DNA of 64,000 nt from Streptomyces noursei (GCF_016917755.1 NZ_CP070326.1:8308001-8372000); one strand, 5' to 3'. Shown: positions 10,913-19,891, counted from the stretch's first letter. A program made the numbers and translations. The notes: generated by a model from the sequence alone, not told the origin.

Positions 10913-11341
10913 ATGACAATCGGTGACGACGCGGCGCTGCAGCTGGTGATCTCGCTGCACCGGCTCACCCGGAGCCTGCGCAGGTCCGCCACGGCAGGCA
11001 GCATCCAACTGACCCATGTCGCCGTACTGGCGCTGCTGACCCAGCGCGGGCCGTCCCGGATCGGGGAGATCGCGCAGTGGGTGCCCTGCTCCCAACCGAC
11101 CGCCACCGCGGCGGTCCTCGGCCTGGAGTCGTCGGGCCTGGTACGCCGCGAGGCCGACCCGAAGGACCGGCGCGCCAGTCGCGTCCTGCTCACCGAACGC
11201 GGCTCCGCGGCGCTGGCGGACATCGCCCGCGGTGAGGCACGGGTGCTCACCCGCCGCCTCACCGCGCTGCAGCCGGACGAGATCCGCCGGCTGACCGAGG
11301 TCGAACCGCTGCTGCGCCGGCTCGCCGAGTCCGGCGACTGA
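10913..11341 (+). CDS. MarR-family transcriptional regulator
   Basis: 142 residues. A winged helix covers residues about 35-100, with GEIAQWVPCSQPTATAAV as the recognition helix region and the wing READPKDRRASRVLLTERG carrying the conserved D-x-R residues. A GGGGGAG ribosome binding site lies just before the ATG. It probably responds to a small ligand and controls itself or the upstream asparagine synthase, which it follows closely on the same strand. The target is not shown by the sequence. Confidence 0.88.
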   Translation: MTIGDDAALQLVISLHRLTRSLRRSATAGSIQLTHVAVLALLTQRGPSRIGEIAQWVPCSQPTATAAVLGLESSGLVRREADPKDRRASRVLLTERGSAALADIARGEARVLTRRLTALQPDEIRRLTEVEPLLRRLAESGD

Positions 11342-11550
11342 TGCGTCAGCGGGTCGTGAAGGACGCTACTGAGCGGGGCCCGGTCCTCCCGGGAGCCGGC
11401 CGCCGGCCCCTCGGCCAGGTCGGCACAGCCGGTCGGCGGCGCGAGCGAACACGACGCGGGCATATGTGCGTGACATCAAGGGCAGAGCTTGCCAGCATCA
11501 CCCAAACGCGGTAATAGCCCCAGACCGGCCAGCCGAATATCATCTTCCGC

Positions 11551-11718
11551 ATGGCGCCCACATGCGTCCCAGACGCCACCGCCGAGGCCAACGAACGGAT
11601 ACGCGCGTTCATGGCCGCCCGTGTCGGTCGGCCACTATGGCCCGAAGAGCAAGCCGAGTACGAGCGACTGCTCGCCGCTTGGACGGATGCCATACACACG
11701 CGCCGGACCACGAGCTGA
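11551..11718 (+). CDS. small conserved-type protein, 55 residues
   Basis: A short frame from ATG 11551 to TGA 11716-11718. It encodes a helical, charged protein (RIRAFMAARVGRPLWPEEQ, then EYERLLAAWTDA) of a kind found often as orphan small proteins in Streptomyces. Codon use is typical of the genome, with GC-rich third positions through the core. A long 18-bp hairpin starts seven bases after the stop, supporting a real transcription unit. No clear ribosome binding site is present. No function is known to me. Confidence 0.65.
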   Translation: MAPTCVPDATAEANERIRAFMAARVGRPLWPEEQAEYERLLAAWTDAIHTRRTTS

Positions 11719-11724
11719 GGGGCG

Positions 11725-11762
11725 CGGTGCCCCGTTCCTGCCCCGGCAGGGACGGGGCACCG
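11725..11762 (+). terminator. strong terminator after the 55-residue gene
   Basis: An 18-bp stem (CGGTGCCCCGTTCCTGCC with its complement, one G-T pair) with a tight loop. It is one of the two longest hairpins in the window. Confidence 0.85.
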
Positions 11763-11965
11763 TGTCGTCCGGAGGGCGGCGGCGCCCCGAGCCGGCGACC
11801 GCGAACGGCGGCTGCCGGCACCCCCGCCCATGGCCATCCGGCCGCACCCGCTCACCCATCACGATGACGACTTAGCCCACCTGGCCGCCAAGAACGATGT
11901 GACGGGGCTTCAGATCCGCCATGCTGCCATCTCCTCATGAAGGTCATCGTGGAGGTGCTCACGTA

Positions 11966-12979
11966 ATGGCGGGAGACAGACAGCAGACCACCGACCCGCA
12001 CACGGGCTCCCCCCGGCGGCGGGTACTGACCGCGGCGGCCCTCGCCCCGCTGCTGGCCGCGGCGCCCACCCCGGCTCGCGCCCGTCCCGCACCCCTGCCG
12101 CGCGAGCCGATCACGCCGGGCGGACGGGAGCTGATCGAACCGGTCCACACCACCCTCGCCGACTGGAAGAAAGTGGCCAGGGCGCTGGGCCGGACCGGCG
12201 ACATGAAACGCAAGGTGATGTACCACACCGGCCTGCCCCGCCGGGACCTCCGCGTGGACTCCCATCACGTTCGCGTCAAGGCGCCCCTGGCGCTGGGCTC
12301 GCACGTCTCGTTCGTCCGCTACGCCGACGACAGCACCCTGGTGATGGGCGACATCGTCGTGACCGAACACGAGCTGCAGGACTTCGTCGACACCCTGCAG
12401 GAGCACCGTCTCCACCTGACCGCGCTGCACAAGCACCTGCTCTCCCAGCGGCCCGACGTCTGGTGGGTCCATGTGCACGGGCACGGCGACGATCCGGTGG
12501 CCATGGCCCGCGGTCTCCGCGAGGCGTTCGACGGCACCGGCACCCCGCCCGACAAGGCGTCCGACCCGGACCAGAAAGTCGATCTGGACACCGACGGGAT
12601 CGACGACGCGATGGGCGCCAAGGGGTCCGTCGACGACGGGATCTACAAGTGCATCTTCGTCCGTCGGGAGAAGATCACCGACGGCACACTGGTGCTCCCG
12701 CCGGGCCTGGGCTCGACCAGCGCGTTCAACTTCCAACCGCTCGGCCACGGCCGGGCGGCGATCAGCGCGGACTGCTGCATGATCGCCAAGGAGGTGCCGC
12801 GCGTCCTGCGGGCGCTGCGGAAGGCCGACGCCAAGCTCGTCGAACTCCACAACCACGGGCTGACGGACGAACCCCGGCTGTTCTTCGTCCATGTGTGGGC
12901 GGTCGGCGACGCCGTGCGCCTGGCCCGCGCCCTGCGCCACGCGGTGGACGCCACCGACGTCGTGCCGGCCGGCAGCTGA
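11966..12979 (+). CDS. LppY/LpqO-type DUF1259 protein, exported
   Basis: 337 residues with two DUF1259 repeats: about residues 100-195 (VSFVRYADDSTLVMGDIVVTE, then VWWVHVHGHGDDP) and 240-335 (FNFQPLGHGRAAISADCCM, then LFFVHVWAVGDAVR). The N-terminus has arginines followed by a hydrophobic Ala/Leu stretch and ARA sites, so export is likely; the RRRVLTAAALAP segment could be a Tat signal. The family takes its name from mycobacterial lipoproteins LppY and LpqO and has no known reaction, though the conserved HxHGH suggests metal binding. The ATG at 11966 has GGAGGTG eight bases upstream. Confidence 0.82.
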   Translation: MAGDRQQTTDPHTGSPRRRVLTAAALAPLLAAAPTPARARPAPLPREPITPGGRELIEPVHTTLADWKKVARALGRTGDMKRKVMYHTGLPRRDLRVDSHHVRVKAPLALGSHVSFVRYADDSTLVMGDIVVTEHELQDFVDTLQEHRLHLTALHKHLLSQRPDVWWVHVHGHGDDPVAMARGLREAFDGTGTPPDKASDPDQKVDLDTDGIDDAMGAKGSVDDGIYKCIFVRREKITDGTLVLPPGLGSTSAFNFQPLGHGRAAISADCCMIAKEVPRVLRALRKADAKLVELHNHGLTDEPRLFFVHVWAVGDAVRLARALRHAVDATDVVPAGS

Positions 12980-13040
12980 ACCACGGCCCGGCCGACGGAA
13001 GAAGGGCCACGCACGGAAGCCCGCACGGCACCGGCCGGCA

Positions 13041-13059
13041 CAGTGGGGCATCCCCACTG
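13041..13059 (+). terminator. hairpin after DUF1259 gene
   Basis: Perfect CAGTGGGG / CCCCACTG inverted repeat with a CAT loop, about 60 bases after the stop. Confidence 0.6.
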
Positions 13060-13225
13060 TTCTCCCCGACGGGGAACGCGCCGGTGACCGTGCCGCTCCT
13101 GGACGACGATGTCCGCGCCCGGCAGGAGGCCGCGACGGCGGTCCGCCCGAGGGACGTGTGGTGGGCGCCGGGGGCCCGGCGAAATTAGCGGGCGGAGCGG
13201 GCGCTGTGGACAGTACGGTCCGAGC

Positions 13226-13984
13226 ATGGACGACGAGGACGGCTACTTCGGGAAGAGTGTCGCGGCGACCTATGACGATGCCTCGGCCGGGATGTTCGCG
13301 CCGGGCGTCGTGGATCCGACCGTCGATTTCCTGGCCCGGCTCGCCGGGCGGGGTCGGGCTCTGGAGCTGGGCGTCGGGACGGGGCGGATCGCACTGCCGC
13401 TGGCGCGTCGCGGCGTGCCCGTCCACGGCATCGACATGTCACGGGCGATGGTCGCCCGGCTGCGGGACAAGCCGGGTGGCGACGACGTCGGCGTGACGAT
13501 CGGCGACTTCGCGACCACGCGGGTCGACGGGACGTTCTCCGTCGCCTACCTGGTCTTCAACACCATCATGAATCTGACGACCCAACAGGCACAGGTCGAC
13601 TGCTTCCGCAACGTCGCGGCACACCTCGAACCGGGCGGCTGTTTCGTCATCGAGGTCGGGATCCCCGAGCTGCGGAAGCTGCCACCGGGCCAGCGCGTCG
13701 TGCCGTTCCACGTCAGCCCGACGCGGTGGGCGTTCGACGTCTACGACGTGGCCACCCAGGCGATGAGTTCGAACTACGTCGACGTGGCCGAAGGGCGCGG
13801 CAACTACCAGTCGATCCCGTTCCGGTATGTCTGGCCGGCGGAGCTCGATCTGATGGCGCAGCTGGCCGGGTTGCGGTTGCGCGAGCGGTGGGAGGGGTGG
13901 ACGAGCGAACCGTTCACGAACGAGAGTCATCGGCATGTGTCGGTGTGGGAGAAGCCGGTGGACGAGGGCGGGGAAGGGGGATGA
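13226..13984 (+). CDS. class I SAM-dependent methyltransferase
   Basis: 252 residues. SAM-binding motif I is ALELGVGTGRIALPLA (residues about 47-62), with motif II VHGIDMSRAMV and an acidic GDFATTRV segment. The N-terminal YDDASAGMF and the C-terminal RYVWPAELDLMAQLAG are typical of Streptomyces small-molecule methyltransferases of the UbiE/class I type. The acceptor cannot be deduced. The start is the ATG at 13226, in front of conserved residues; no strong ribosome binding site precedes it. It ends just before the long leader of the ABC-F gene. Confidence 0.85.
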   Translation: MDDEDGYFGKSVAATYDDASAGMFAPGVVDPTVDFLARLAGRGRALELGVGTGRIALPLARRGVPVHGIDMSRAMVARLRDKPGGDDVGVTIGDFATTRVDGTFSVAYLVFNTIMNLTTQQAQVDCFRNVAAHLEPGGCFVIEVGIPELRKLPPGQRVVPFHVSPTRWAFDVYDVATQAMSSNYVDVAEGRGNYQSIPFRYVWPAELDLMAQLAGLRLRERWEGWTSEPFTNESHRHVSVWEKPVDEGGEGG

Positions 13985-14198
13985 CGACAGCCTGCCGGGC
14001 GGCGCGCGGGGCAAGGGCGCGGTGTGCGGCGGGAGTTCGGCGGACGGTGCGCGGTTCCCCGTTCCGATACAGTGACAAAGCGGGCCGTGATCACGCCTGC
14101 GGGATGCCGGCCGTGGCGCGGCGTCCGGTGGGGTGTCGGCACGCTTTCTCTGGTTCTGGTTTTGCACGTTTCTTCAGCATTCGCAGTTTGGGCCGATC

Positions 14199-15818
14199 AT
14201 GGGGCATGTAGAAGTCGCGCACGTGGAGTACTACCTGCCGGACGGGCGGGTGTTGCTCGACGACGCCTCCTTCCGAGTGGGAGAGGGGGCCGTCGCCGCG
14301 CTGGTCGGCGCCAACGGCGCGGGCAAGACCACGCTGTTGCGGCTGATCTCAGGGGAGTTGAAACCGCACGGCGGGTCGGTGACGGTGAGCGGGGGGCTGG
14401 GGGTGATGCCCCAGTTCGTCGGATCCGTTCGGGACGACCGGACGGTGCGCGACCTGCTCGTGGGGGTGGCGCCGGACCGGATCCGGCACGCGGCGCACGC
14501 CGTCGACGAGGCCGAGACGGCCATCATGGAGCGGGACGACGAGGCGGCGCAGATGCAGTACGCCCAGGCGCTGAGCGACTGGGCGGAGGCGCGCGGGTAC
14601 GAGGCCGAGACGGTGTGGGACATGTGCACGATGTCCGCGCTGGGGATCCCGTACGAGAAGGCACAGTGGCGGGCGGTGCGGACACTCTCCGGCGGCGAGC
14701 AGAAGCGGTTGGTGCTGGAGGCGCTGCTCCGCGGGCCGGACGGGGTGCTGTTGCTCGACGAGCCGGACAACTACCTGGACGTGCCGGGGAAGCAGTGGCT
14801 TGAGGAGCAGTTGCGGGAGACCCGCAAGACGGTGTTGTTCGTCTCGCACGACCGGGAGTTGCTGGCCCGGGCGGCGCAGAGGATCGTGAGCGTGGAGCCC
14901 GGCCCGGCGGGCAGCGACGTGTGGGTGCACGGCGACGGCTTCGCGACGTATCACGAGGCGCGTTCGGAGCGGTTCGCACGGTTCGAGGAACTGCGGCGAC
15001 GGTGGGACGAGAAGCACGCCCAGCTGAAGCGGTTGGTGGCCGACATGCGGCAGTACGCCTCGCGCAGCGACGAGATGGCGTCGCGGTACCACGCGGCGCA
15101 GACGCGGTTGCAGAAGTTCGAGGAGATCGGGCCGCCGCCGGAGCCGCCGCGTCCGCAGAAGATCACCATGCGGCTGAAGGGCGGCCGCACCGGCGTCCGG
15201 GCGGTGACCTGCCAGCGGCTGGAGCTGACCGGGCTGATGAAGCCGTTCGACCTGGAGGTCTTCTACGGCGAGCGGGTCGCCGTGCTCGGTTCCAACGGGT
15301 CGGGCAAGTCGCACTTCCTGCGGCTGCTGGCGGGTGAGGAGGTCGCGCACACCGGGCAGTGGAAGTTGGGCGCCCGGGTGGTGCCGGGGCACTTCGCGCA
15401 GACGCACGCACGGCCGGAGTTGATGCGGCGCACGCTCGTCGACATCCTCTGGACCGAGCATGCGAAGAGCCGGGGGCCGGCGATGAGCGCGCTGCGCCGC
15501 TACGAGCTCGACCAGCACGGGGACAAGCCCTTCGAGAAGCTGTCCGGTGGGCAGCAGGCCCGGTTCCAGATCCTGCTGCTGGAGATCGGCGGGGCCACCG
15601 CGCTGCTGTTGGACGAGCCCACGGACAACCTCGACCTGGAGTCGGCGGAGGCGCTGCAGAAGGGCCTGGAGGCGTACGAGGGGACGGCACTGGTCGTCAC
15701 GCACGACCGCTGGTTCGCGCGGTCGTTCGACCGGTACCTGGTGTTCGGGCAGGACGGCCGGGTCCGGGAGACCCCCGAACCGGTGTGGGACGAGCGGCGG
15801 GTGGAGCGCCGCCGATAA
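14199..15818 (+). CDS. ABC-F family ATPase
   Basis: 539 residues with two ATP-binding cassettes and no membrane helices, the layout of ABC-F translation factors. Cassette 1: Walker A GANGAGKTTLL, signature LSGGEQKR, Walker B LLLDEPDNYLD. Cassette 2: GSNGSGKSHFLRLL, LSGGQQAR, LLLDEPTDNLDLES. The charged helical linker between them (residues about 255-345) is the P-site tRNA interaction motif. Members act on ribosomes and some give resistance to ribosome-targeting antibiotics; I cannot say which applies. The ATG at 14199 lacks a good ribosome binding site, and a 35-residue upstream frame overlaps it. A 22-bp terminator hairpin follows. Confidence 0.9.
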   Translation: MGHVEVAHVEYYLPDGRVLLDDASFRVGEGAVAALVGANGAGKTTLLRLISGELKPHGGSVTVSGGLGVMPQFVGSVRDDRTVRDLLVGVAPDRIRHAAHAVDEAETAIMERDDEAAQMQYAQALSDWAEARGYEAETVWDMCTMSALGIPYEKAQWRAVRTLSGGEQKRLVLEALLRGPDGVLLLDEPDNYLDVPGKQWLEEQLRETRKTVLFVSHDRELLARAAQRIVSVEPGPAGSDVWVHGDGFATYHEARSERFARFEELRRRWDEKHAQLKRLVADMRQYASRSDEMASRYHAAQTRLQKFEEIGPPPEPPRPQKITMRLKGGRTGVRAVTCQRLELTGLMKPFDLEVFYGERVAVLGSNGSGKSHFLRLLAGEEVAHTGQWKLGARVVPGHFAQTHARPELMRRTLVDILWTEHAKSRGPAMSALRRYELDQHGDKPFEKLSGGQQARFQILLLEIGGATALLLDEPTDNLDLESAEALQKGLEAYEGTALVVTHDRWFARSFDRYLVFGQDGRVRETPEPVWDERRVERRR

Positions 15819-15828
15819 CCCCAGGCGG

Positions 15829-15876
15829 CACGGCCGAGAAGGCCGCCCCACCCGTGGGGCGGCCTTCTCGGCCGTG
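15829..15876 (+). terminator. strong terminator after ABC-F gene
   Basis: Perfect 22-bp inverted repeat, arms 15829-15850 and 15855-15876, with a CCCG loop, starting ten bases after the stop. Confidence 0.9.
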
Positions 15877-16299
15877 TTCGGACCGGTTTCCGCTGCGCCG
15901 TTCGGGCTGCCGGGGGCCGGGGCGGGTGGGGGCACGGGCCGGCCCGGCGCGCGCCGGGGGCGGCCCTCACCGCGGGGCCCCGCCTCAGGACTGCGCACGC
16001 GCCCCAATGTCATCAGTGGTGCGGGTGGGGCGCTGCGCGGGCGCGCTACTGCACGGAATCGATACCTGTCAAGATGGTCAATTCCGGTACACAGGAGTGC
16101 CGTTGACCCTCGCCTTGACGCGGTGGTTCACTTCCCGCGTCATCCCCCGTCACCCGCAGCACGCCGCGCGCCCCGGCAGGGACCAGCGCATCCCCGGGTT
16201 CGTCGAACGCCGTGGGCATCGCCCTGGCCCCGGGGGAGCATGGGTCACGCAGGTCCTGCACCAGGCTGCCGCCCGTCGAGGAATGAGGCCCGTCGGAGC
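15877..16299. other. intergenic region before glycosyltransferase
   Basis: About 420 bases with no gene I can support on either strand. TGTCAAGATGGTCAATTCC near 16065-16085 is AT-richer than its surroundings and may hold the promoter of the next gene. Confidence 0.5.
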
Positions 16300-17202
16300 A
16301 TGAGGATCAGTGTCGTCATCCCCGCCTACCGAGCCCGGGACGCGCTGGAGCTGTGCCTGCTGTCCCTGGCCCGTCAGTCGCTCGACGCGGAGCTCTCGGC
16401 CGAGGTGATCGTGGTCGACGACGGCTCGGCCGACGGCACGGACCGGATGGTCGCCGCGCTCCCCTCCGGCCTGGACCTCCGCTATGTGTACATACCGCGC
16501 TCCCCCACGTCCGGCCGCGCCCGGGCCCGCAACCTCGGGCTGGCGCAGACGACCGGCGATCTCGTCGTGCTGCTCGACGCGGACCAGGTGGTGGCGCCGA
16601 CCTTCCTCGCCGAGCACGCCCGGGCCCACGCCGGGGACGACGCGGCGGTGGTCGTCGGGCGCAGGTTCCAGTTGGGGGACGGGCCGGTGGATCGGGAGCG
16701 GCTGCGCTACGAGTTCAGCTTCGAGGCGCTGCCGCCGGTGGTGCGGGGCGACGAACGGGAGCCGGTGCTGGAGGCGTTCGGCTGCGAGCTCGCCGACCTG
16801 GAGACCGCCTGGCACTACCTGTGGGCGTGCAACGCCTCGGTCCGGCGGCGCCACCTGGTCGCCGCCGGCGGGTTCGACGAGGCGTTCGTCGGCTGGGGGT
16901 TGGAGGACGCCGAGCTGGGCTACCGGCTCACCCGGCGCGGCCTGCGGCTGCGGTACGCCACCGAGGCGGCGGTCTACCACCTGTACGGGGAGCCGGTCGC
17001 CACCGCGCGGCACCGCGAGTGGCGGCGCAACCTCGCCTACTTCGCCGGCAAGCACGACGACCTGGTGGTCGTGTTGCAGCGGGCGTTCGAGCCGGCCATC
17101 GCCGCGGCCGTCCCGGGCCCGGGCCGGCACGAGTGCGCGCTCCGGTTCGAACTCGCCGCCCGGGTGCTCGCCGGTCGTCATCGGCCCGCTCCGGCGGCCT
17201 GA
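16300..17202 (+). CDS. family 2 glycosyltransferase
   Basis: 300 residues of GT-A fold. It begins MRISVVIPAYRARDAL, then EVIVVDDGSADGTDRM for nucleotide-sugar binding, a LLDADQVV acidic motif for metal binding, and the C-terminal WGLEDAELGYRL motif shared with the galactosyltransferase-type C-domain, where Glu/Asp serve as catalytic base. No membrane segment is present, so it probably acts in the cytoplasm on a secondary metabolite, polysaccharide or lipid carrier. No neighbouring glycan genes point to a pathway. The start is the ATG at 16300, with GGAG three bases upstream. Confidence 0.9.
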   Translation: MRISVVIPAYRARDALELCLLSLARQSLDAELSAEVIVVDDGSADGTDRMVAALPSGLDLRYVYIPRSPTSGRARARNLGLAQTTGDLVVLLDADQVVAPTFLAEHARAHAGDDAAVVVGRRFQLGDGPVDRERLRYEFSFEALPPVVRGDEREPVLEAFGCELADLETAWHYLWACNASVRRRHLVAAGGFDEAFVGWGLEDAELGYRLTRRGLRLRYATEAAVYHLYGEPVATARHREWRRNLAYFAGKHDDLVVVLQRAFEPAIAAAVPGPGRHECALRFELAARVLAGRHRPAPAA

Positions 17203-17364
17203 GCGAGCGCGGCCGGGTGGCCGGGGCGCGACCCGTGGGGCAGGGGCGGCCCGCGTGTCTACTCTGGAGTTGCGGCAGGTCCGCCCCGTCCGCCGGCCGG
17301 GCACCGGAGGGGGAAGCCGGTGGCCCGCGCCCTCCGGCCGCACGACGACGCGCGAAGGAGAGTC

Positions 17365-18765
17365 GTGTCCGGCGCAGCACCCGTCTCCGCCACCGGGACG
17401 CCCGGCCCGTACCGCCGCTGTGTCCTGCTCAAGCACGGGGAGATCTTCCTCAAGGGGCGCAACCGCCGGCTGTTCACCGAGCGGCTGCACGACAACCTCA
17501 GGCTGGCGCTGCGCGGCGTCGGCGGTTCGACCTGGATCAAGATCGCGCAGAACGTCACCGTGCTGGGCGGGCAGGTGCCGCAGGAGGCCCTGGTCGAACG
17601 GGCCCGCCGGGTGATCGGGTTCAACTCCGTCGAACCCGCGATCCGGGTGCCCAGCACCGTGGACGCGATCAGTGTCGCGGCGGTGTGGACGCTGCGCGCG
17701 GTGCTCGCGGAGCGGCCGGTGGCGAGTTTCGCCGTCCGGGCCAAGCGCCGGGACAAGGCGTTCCCGATGACGTCATCACAGCTGGAGGCCCATGTCGGGG
17801 CGCGGATCCAGGAGGCACTGGACGGTCTGCCGGTGGACCTGTCCCACCCCGGCGTCCGGCTGGCGGTCGAGATCGACCACAGGGAGAGCTATCTGTCCTG
17901 GGCCCGCTATCCGGGGCAGGGCGGGCTGCCGGTCGGGGCGAGCGGCCGGGCCCTGGTACTGCTGTCCGGCGGCTACGACTCGCCGGTGGCCGCCTACCGC
18001 GCCATGCGCCGCGGCCTGGCCTGCGACTTCGTCCACTTCACAGGCGCCCCGTACACCGACGCGTCCTCGACGTACAAGGCGTACGCGCTCGCCCGGCAGC
18101 TCAACCGCCATCAGCCGCCGGGCCGGCTGTACGTCGTCGCCCTGGGGCGGGCGCAGCGGCAGCTGGCGGTGGCCGGCGCGGGGCGGCTGCAGGTGGTCGC
18201 CCAGCGGCGGTTGATGGTCCGGGCCGCCTCGGTGCTGGCCGGCCGGATCCGGGCGCAAGCGCTGGTGACCGGGGACAGCCTGGGGCAGGTGGCCAGTCAG
18301 ACGCTCGCGAACCTCGCCGCCGTCGACGAGGCCGCCGCGCTCCCTGTCCTCCGGCCGCTGATCGGCTGGGAGAAACAGGAGATCATCGACGAGGCGCGGG
18401 CCATCGGCACGGCGGACATCTCGGTCCTGCCGGACGAGGACTGCTGCCGGCTGCTCGCCCCGCCCCGGGTCAGCACCCGGGCCGCCCTGCCCCAACTGCA
18501 GGCGGTGGAGCGGCGTCTGGACCTCGACGAGGTGATCGCGGAACTGCTGGCCGGCGCCCAGGTCCTGCGGCCCGGAGGGGCGGGTGCGGAGGACGCGGAA
18601 TGCCCGGAGGGCCCGGAGGGAGCGGGAATCTCGGAGTACGGGGTCGGGGACGGGGTCGGCGGCCGGGAGCCTGGGGTCACGCCTGCCTCGCCACGGACGC
18701 GGACGCCGGCTCGGACGCCGGCTCGGGCTCGGGGAGCAGTTCGCCCGTCTCCAGCAGGGTCTTGA
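17365..18765 (+). CDS. thiI: tRNA 4-thiouridine sulfurtransferase ThiI
   Basis: 466 residues. An N-terminal ferredoxin-like/THUMP region (LLKHGEIFLKGRNRRLF onwards) is followed by the PP-loop LLSGGYDSPVAAY (residues about 197-209), which adenylates U8 of tRNA, then GDSLGQVASQTL and DEDCCRLLAP with the cysteines expected before the C-terminus. There is no rhodanese domain, so sulfur must come from a partner protein or this Cys pair. The GTG at 17365 is preceded by AAGGAG. The last 30 or so residues are low-complexity Pro/Thr/Arg sequence and overlap the convergent ArsR-SRPBCC gene by 89 bases, suggesting a recently extended C-terminus. Confidence 0.9.
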   Translation: MSGAAPVSATGTPGPYRRCVLLKHGEIFLKGRNRRLFTERLHDNLRLALRGVGGSTWIKIAQNVTVLGGQVPQEALVERARRVIGFNSVEPAIRVPSTVDAISVAAVWTLRAVLAERPVASFAVRAKRRDKAFPMTSSQLEAHVGARIQEALDGLPVDLSHPGVRLAVEIDHRESYLSWARYPGQGGLPVGASGRALVLLSGGYDSPVAAYRAMRRGLACDFVHFTGAPYTDASSTYKAYALARQLNRHQPPGRLYVVALGRAQRQLAVAGAGRLQVVAQRRLMVRAASVLAGRIRAQALVTGDSLGQVASQTLANLAAVDEAAALPVLRPLIGWEKQEIIDEARAIGTADISVLPDEDCCRLLAPPRVSTRAALPQLQAVERRLDLDEVIAELLAGAQVLRPGGAGAEDAECPEGPEGAGISEYGVGDGVGGREPGVTPASPRTRTPARTPARARGAVRPSPAGS

Positions 18766-19510
18766 GGTTGGACAGCAGGGCGGGCCAGCCGTGCTGGACC
18801 ATGCCGCGGGCGGTGGAGCCGGGCGCGAAGCCGTCGTGCACGACGGTGAGCTTGACCATCTCACCGAGCGGCTCGATCTCGAACGTCACCTTCGAGCGCG
18901 GTTCGGCCGCGAGCCTGGCCGCGACGTCGTCGGCGATGCCGGCGCTCTCGGCCCACTCGGGGGTGAAGGCGTGCCAGGTGTACGACAGCCGGCGGTGCGG
19001 GGTGGACTCCAGGACGACCTGCTCGGGGTGGGCGGTGGTGGCCCCGCGCTCGGTCCAGGCCATGGTCGATCCGCTCCGCCAGTCCGTCGCGAACTCCACT
19101 CCCCAGTAGCGGCTGGTGAACGACGGGTCGGTGAGGGCCTGCCAGAGGCGCTCCGGCGTGGTCCGGATGTAGGTGGTGTAGACGAACGCGTTGCTGTCCA
19201 TGGGTGGCGTCTCCAGTGCGTGCTTGAGGTCGGCGAGGGCGCGTGCCCGGTCGCGGTCGTAGTGGCTGATCCAGCGGTCGGCGAGGGCGTTGATCGGCTC
19301 GGCGTTGAGGTAGTGCAGCTTCTCCCGCCCCCGGCGGAGCGTGGTGATCAGGTTGGCCGCCTCCAGGACGGCCAGGTGTTTGCTGACCGACTGCCGGGTC
19401 ATGTCGAGTTCCGCGCACAGCTCCCGCAGGGTCTGCCCGTTGCGGGCGTTGAGGCTGTCCAGCAGCCGGCGGCGCCCCGCGTCGGCCAGCGCCTTGAAGA
19501 CCTCGTCCAT
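18677..19510 (-). CDS. ArsR-type repressor fused to SRPBCC/AHSA1 domain
   Basis: 277 residues. An ArsR winged helix (residues 1-90; MDEVFKALADAGRRRLL, then MTRQSVSKHLAVLEAANLI) is followed by a START/AHSA1-like ligand cavity domain (residues about 105-255; YIRTTPERLWQALTDPSF, then LSYTWHAF). No metal-binding cysteines are seen in the DNA-binding part, so the SRPBCC cavity is probably the sensor for a hydrophobic ligand. In related genomes the two parts are separate genes of one operon. The ATG at 19510 has AGGAGAG upstream. A 20-bp dyad immediately upstream is the likely autoregulatory operator. The 3' end overlaps thiI by 89 bases. Confidence 0.88.
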   Translation of the reverse strand: MDEVFKALADAGRRRLLDSLNARNGQTLRELCAELDMTRQSVSKHLAVLEAANLITTLRRGREKLHYLNAEPINALADRWISHYDRDRARALADLKHALETPPMDSNAFVYTTYIRTTPERLWQALTDPSFTSRYWGVEFATDWRSGSTMAWTERGATTAHPEQVVLESTPHRRLSYTWHAFTPEWAESAGIADDVAARLAAEPRSKVTFEIEPLGEMVKLTVVHDGFAPGSTARGMVQHGWPALLSNLKTLLETGELLPEPEPASEPASASVARQA

Positions 19511-19537
19511 GTCCGCTCTCCTGCTCCCACCCCTCAT

Positions 19538-19586
19538 ATGCAACCGAATGGCTGCCTAAAAACGATAGGCAGGCATTCGGTTGCAT
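19538..19586. promoter_or_regulatory. long dyad operator upstream of ArsR-SRPBCC gene
   Basis: ATGCAACCGAATGGCTGCCT (19538-19557) and its reverse complement (19567-19586) differ at one base and are separated by nine AT-rich bases. The element lies 28 bases upstream of the start codon. By position it is an operator over the promoter rather than a terminator. Confidence 0.75.
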
Positions 19587-19891
19587 GTCAATCGCGGGCA
19601 GGGCCGCAGCGCACCGATCTGGTCGCGATCCCCCTCGCGGCAACCGCCGAGAAGCGAGCGGCCACCGTCGAGAAGCGGGACACGTTGCGTGTCGACCGGC
19701 GGGGAGTGGGACCGCGTCGGCGCCCCACGACAAGGGGCCGCACCGACACCGACACGGGGGCACCCGGGGGACGCCGAGGGGGCGGAGCGAACAGTTCCGT
19801 GGCGCGTGCGGGGCGGGTACGGACCGCCCGCAGAACGGCCTCAACGGTCAGGCACCGCAGTCGAGTTGAGGGGGCCGGGCGCCGGCGCGGG
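19587..19891. other. intergenic region
   Basis: About 305 bases without a supportable gene. A small dyad GACACG-TTG-CGTGTC lies at 19679-19693. The stretch separates the ArsR unit from the stress island. Confidence 0.5.
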
